DNA from: Deltaproteobacteria bacterium
Lineage (GTDB): Bacteria > Desulfobacterota_B > Binatia > UBA9968
Direction of reading: 5' to 3'
DNA length: 8,095 bases
NCBI GenBank assembly: GCA_022545745.1
Contig: JACZQL010000042.1
Coordinates: 1-8,095 of the forward strand
Made by a program: the position numbers and the translations under genes. The stretch's first letter is position 1; each line of letters starts with the position of its first letter. This document shows positions 6,306 through 8,095 of the stretch, piece by piece. Under the pieces are notes generated by a model. It was not told where the DNA came from and searched no databases. It saw only the letters and a list, made by a program, of their open reading frames with translations.

Positions 6306-6764
6306 TCACACCCTTCTCCGCTTTGGCGGCCGACAACCGTTATGGGGAATCGGCGTCACATCCTTGATCAAACTTATGTTCAATCCTGCCAATTGAAGAG
6401 ACCTGAGAGCGGAGTCCCGCCCCACACCTGGTCCGCGAACAAAGACCTGCACCGTGTGCATGCCATGATCCTTAGCCTTTTTGGCAACGCTATCGGCGGC
6501 CCTTTGAGCTGCAAAGGGGGTTCCCTTACGAGATCCCTTAAATCCCATGGCACCGGCACTGGACCAGGCGATTACGGCTCCATAGATATCAGTGATGGTG
6601 ATTATGGTGTTGTTAAACGTGGAGTGGATGTGGGCAACACCCTCAGAGATGTTTTTTCTCCCCTTCCTTTTTTTGGCAGCGCCCTTTTCTGCTGGCTTCT
6701 CGCCAGCCTTTTCACCGTCACCTGCACTGGCCTTTTTCTCTTCCTGTGTTTCGTCTTTCGCCAT
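6306..6764 (-). CDS. rpsK: 30S ribosomal protein S11 (uS11) with N-terminal extension
   Basis: Small-subunit platform protein near the Shine-Dalgarno/anti-SD helix. The core begins at about residue 35 and includes [18 protein letters not shown] (42-59), [19 protein letters not shown] (69-87) and the C-terminal [15 protein letters not shown], which is diagnostic. Residues 1-34 are low-complexity Lys/Glu/Ala/Gly ([16 protein letters not shown]), an extension of roughly 20-25 residues beyond a typical S11, giving 152 residues in total. The ATG at 6764 is well supported by AAGGAGA six bases upstream, so the extension appears genuine. rpsM ends 61 bases upstream. The TGA stop abuts heptad array A. 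Confidence 0.97.
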   Translation of the reverse strand: MAKDETQEEKKASAGDGEKAGEKPAEKGAAKKRKGRKNISEGVAHIHSTFNNTIITITDIYGAVIAWSSAGAMGFKGSRKGTPFAAQRAADSVAKKAKDHGMHTVQVFVRGPGVGRDSALRSLQLAGLNISLIKDVTPIPHNGCRPPKRRRV

Positions 6765-6825
6765 GGTTTCTCCTTAAGGGCTTTCAGCCGACAGCACTGG
6801 CTCTCTTATGGATGAAAACGGGCTC

Positions 6826-7209
6826 CTAGCGTTTCGCGGGCGCCTGCTTTTTCCCCGCGACCGTTCTACGCGGCCCCCTTCTGGTCCGCCCATTGGTATG
6901 GGTGCGCTGCCCCCGAACAGGCAATCCCCTTCGGTGGCGCACGCCACGGTAGGATCCAATCTCCATGTTGCGTTTGATATCCGCCGCCGTCTCACGTCTG
7001 AGATCCCCTTCTACCTTTATCCCTTGGTCAATAACCTTCCGGATTTTGACCACCGCATCATCGGTGAGTTCATCGCTGTTGGTATCCAAATGGATCCCGG
7101 CTTGCTGGAGGATCAACTGCGAGTTGCTCCGTCCAATCCCGTAAATATAAGTCAGTGCGATCTCCATCCGTTTATTCTTGGGTAAATCGACTCCTACGAT
7201 ACGAGCCAT
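6826..7209 (-). CDS. rpsM: 30S ribosomal protein S13 (uS13)
   Basis: Head protein of the small subunit that contacts the P-site tRNA and the B1 inter-subunit bridges. The 127 residues match the family. It begins [14 protein letters not shown] and has the helix-two-turn-helix segment [19 protein letters not shown] (21-39). It ends in the diagnostic [20 protein letters not shown] (93-112) with a basic tail reaching into the tRNA sites. GGAGG five bases before the ATG at 7209 is an excellent SD. The gene is separated from rpmJ by about 190 bases of heptad repeats, much more than usual for this gene pair, yet the SD itself lies outside the array. Confidence 0.97.
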   Translation of the reverse strand: MARIVGVDLPKNKRMEIALTYIYGIGRSNSQLILQQAGIHLDTNSDELTDDAVVKIRKVIDQGIKVEGDLRRETAADIKRNMEIGSYRGVRHRRGLPVRGQRTHTNGRTRRGPRRTVAGKKQAPAKR

Positions 7210-7224
7210 AATAACCTCCAGTTT

Positions 7225-7399
7225 GCGCCCTGCGCTTTGTCCTCTTCGCTTTACACTTTACACTGTCTTAGCTGCCTGCTGCGTTCTGCCTGCTTTCTTC
7301 TTACGCTTAGCGCTTTGCATTCTTCCCTCGATCCTCAATCCTCTATCTTCGATTCTCGATCTCCTTCGCTCAGTCCTCAGTACTCGTTACTCAGCACTA
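7225..7399. repeat. Heptad repeat array B (25 degenerate 7-base units)
   Basis: The rpmJ-rpsM spacer divides into 25 back-to-back 7-base units without a phase slip. Two subtypes occur. Nearest rpsM are units like GCGCTTT (7232), ACACTTT (7253), GCCTGCT (7274 and 7288) and AGCGCTT (7309). Nearest rpmJ are units ending in CTC, such as GATCCTC (7330), AATCCTC (7337), GATTCTC (7351), AGTCCTC (7372) and GTTACTC (7386). Neighbouring units resemble each other most, as expected from serial duplication followed by divergence. The transcribed strand is purine-rich (GAGNATN-type), suggesting largely unpaired RNA. The array begins two bases from the rpmJ stop and stops about 15 bases before the rpsM ATG, sparing its SD. 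Confidence 0.9.
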
Positions 7400-7400
7400 A

Positions 7401-7514
7401 TCAGCCTTGTCTCTGCTTGTGTCTGGGATTGACACAAAGGACCCGAACCACTCCCCTTCGAAGAATGATCTTACATTTGCTGCAAATCTTTTTCACCGAT
7501 GCCCTGACTTTCAT
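7401..7514 (-). CDS. rpmJ: 50S ribosomal protein L36 (bL36), zinc-binding form
   Basis: A 37-residue large-subunit protein found by reading the gap after infA. It begins [20 protein letters not shown] and continues [17 protein letters not shown]. The zinc ligands C11, C14, C27 and H32 are all present, so this is the metal-binding (C+) paralogue type. It lies 23 bases after the infA stop, the standard infA-rpmJ-rpsM order. The ATG at 7514 has no convincing SD (nearest purine cluster GGAT is over 20 bases away), so translation may depend on coupling with infA. The stop TGA is immediately followed by heptad array B. Confidence 0.95.
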   Translation of the reverse strand: MKVRASVKKICSKCKIILRRGVVRVLCVNPRHKQRQG

Positions 7515-7537
7515 TTCATTCAATCACTGCTATCCGG

Positions 7538-7756
7538 TTACCTTTCCCGATAGACAATTCTCCCTCTTGCTAGATCATAAGGGGATAGCTCAATCTTGAC
7601 CTTATCCCCAGGCAGGATCTTAATATAGTGCATGCGCATTTTCCCCGAAATATGAGCCAAAACCTTGTGGCCGTTTTCCAGCTTTACCCTAAACATAGCA
7701 TTGGGAAGAGTCTCCAACACCGTCCCTGTAACCTCGATGGCATCCTGTTTCGCCAT
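7538..7756 (-). CDS. infA: Translation initiation factor IF-1
   Basis: Single OB-fold protein that binds the 30S A site during initiation and assists IF-2 and IF-3. The 72 residues are exactly the usual length. Conserved segments are [20 protein letters not shown] (11-30), [31 protein letters not shown] (32-62) and the ending [10 protein letters not shown]. It lies between map and rpmJ as in many bacteria. The bases directly before the ATG at 7756 belong to a heptad array or its edge and show no Shine-Dalgarno sequence, so initiation must be SD-independent or coupled in some other way. Confidence 0.97.
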   Translation of the reverse strand: MAKQDAIEVTGTVLETLPNAMFRVKLENGHKVLAHISGKMRMHYIKILPGDKVKIELSPYDLARGRIVYRER

Positions 7757-7757
7757 A

Positions 7758-7841
7758 ATCGGTTAGTGAATAGTGAATAGCAAATAGTGGGAAGTCCCCC
7801 CACCCCATCTATTTACTATTTGCCGTTTGCTAATTACCATT
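7758..7841. repeat. Heptad repeat array C (12 units), with inverted halves
   Basis: The map-infA spacer also divides into 7-base units: AGTGAAT at 7765 and 7772, AGCAAAT at 7779, AGTGGGA at 7786, then ATCTATT at 7807, TACTATT at 7814, TGCCGTT at 7821, TGCTAAT at 7828 and TACCATT at 7835; the C-rich centre (7793-7806) fits less well. The second half is roughly the complement of the first. GCAAATAGT (7780-7788) pairs perfectly with ACTATTTGC (7815-7823), a 9-bp stem around 26 bases that contain GGG and CCCC runs able to extend it. The array abuts the map stop and reaches to two bases before the infA ATG. Confidence 0.8.
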
Positions 7842-7842
7842 T

Positions 7843-8095
7843 TTAGAGCCGACTCAAAATATCCGGACCATTTTTTGTGATGGCCACTGAATGTTCAAAG
7901 TGAGCGGTTAGGCTTCGATCCTTCGTGACCGCTGTCCATCCATCCTCTTTGAGCTCCACCTCAGGATTCCCAGCATTGACCATCGGTTCGATGGCCAGGA
8001 CCATGCCTTCCATCAGCCTAGGTCCGCGGCCAGACTCACCATAATTGGGAACGGGAGGTTCCTCGTGGAGTTTCTTGCCAATTCCATGACCGACA
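7843..8095 (-). CDS. map: Methionine aminopeptidase type I, C-terminal 83 residues (5' end outside window)
   Basis: Removes the initiator methionine from nascent proteins as they emerge from the ribosome, using a dinuclear metal centre. The visible part begins at [19 protein letters not shown], containing the metal-ligand histidine (GHG) and the substrate-contacting HEEP. It continues with [11 protein letters not shown], with a glutamate ligand, then [23 protein letters not shown] with the second glutamate ligand in HFEH. All are hallmarks of pita-bread-fold MetAP-I, and the C-terminal length is normal. It lacks its N-terminal two thirds only because the window ends. It is the first visible gene of the operon and its TAA stop lies one base from heptad array C. 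Confidence 0.96.
   Translation of the reverse strand, partial: VGHGIGKKLHEEPPVPNYGESGRGPRLMEGMVLAIEPMVNAGNPEVELKEDGWTAVTKDRSLTAHFEHSVAITKNGPDILSRL

Noticed and set aside
6148..6336. 62-codon minus-strand frame ending with the rpsD leader ORF
   Set aside because: Its middle is a translation of the heptad repeats (repeated MSDIGH-like segments) and its start lies within rpsK. Only the last nine codons have a good SD, so only those are reported.
6765..6825. Hairpin between rpsM and rpsK (AGCC...GGCT)
   Set aside because: A four-base stem with a nine-base loop is expected by chance and has no U-run.
7178..7599. Plus-strand frames of 84 and 120 codons across the rpmJ-rpsM spacer
   Set aside because: They translate heptad array B into Ser/Leu-rich low complexity and run antisense to rpmJ, infA and rpsM.

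Overview
The window is mostly the 3' part of a bacterial alpha-type ribosomal-protein/RNA polymerase operon, read on the minus strand. In transcription order it holds map (5' end outside the window), infA, rpmJ, rpsM, rpsK, rpsD, rpoA and rplQ. Continuing on the same strand are a single-domain ChrR-type cupin, a KptA/Tpt1 RNA 2'-phosphotransferase, argS, and the N-terminal part of a SPOR/FtsN-like membrane protein. The S4 protein carries the four-cysteine zinc motif. argS followed by a SPOR-type protein is an arrangement I associate with former Deltaproteobacteria, NC10 and related Gram-negative lineages. The taxon is an inference and I would not name a genus. The DNA of this part is of moderate GC.

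The left end (about 1-770) is different. It is clearly GC-richer (45/60 bases at 661-720 against 28/60 at 1201-1260) and holds a divergent pair: a FabZ/hotdog-like gene on the minus strand running off the edge, and an unrecognised two-helix membrane protein on the plus strand. The plus-strand gene and the SPOR-type gene converge on the same point, about 760-785. Each appears to lose its C-terminus there, while base composition changes. This looks like a recombination breakpoint or an assembly join, so the left 770 bases may not belong to the same organism.

The most striking signal is in the operon's spacers. Three of them (map-infA, rpmJ-rpsM, rpsK-rpsD) are built almost wholly of degenerate tandem 7-base units: about 12, 25 and 16 units in unbroken phase. 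Each array begins flush with the upstream gene's stop codon. Arrays A and B stop before the downstream gene's ribosome binding site, whereas array C runs almost to the infA start. Spacers that are usually tens of bases long are thereby stretched to 85-190 bases. The arrays share unit variants (for example TATCTTC in two of them), so they form one family.

Other points: rpsD starts with TTG, inside the end of a nine-codon leader ORF that has a near-perfect Shine-Dalgarno sequence. rpoA most likely starts at the ATG at 5505 rather than at an upstream GTG. argS has a good sigma70-type promoter and a leader of about 100 bases. The genes act together in translation initiation (infA), ribosome assembly (rpmJ, rpsM, rpsK, rpsD, rplQ), transcription (rpoA), protein N-terminal processing (map) and tRNA charging (argS).
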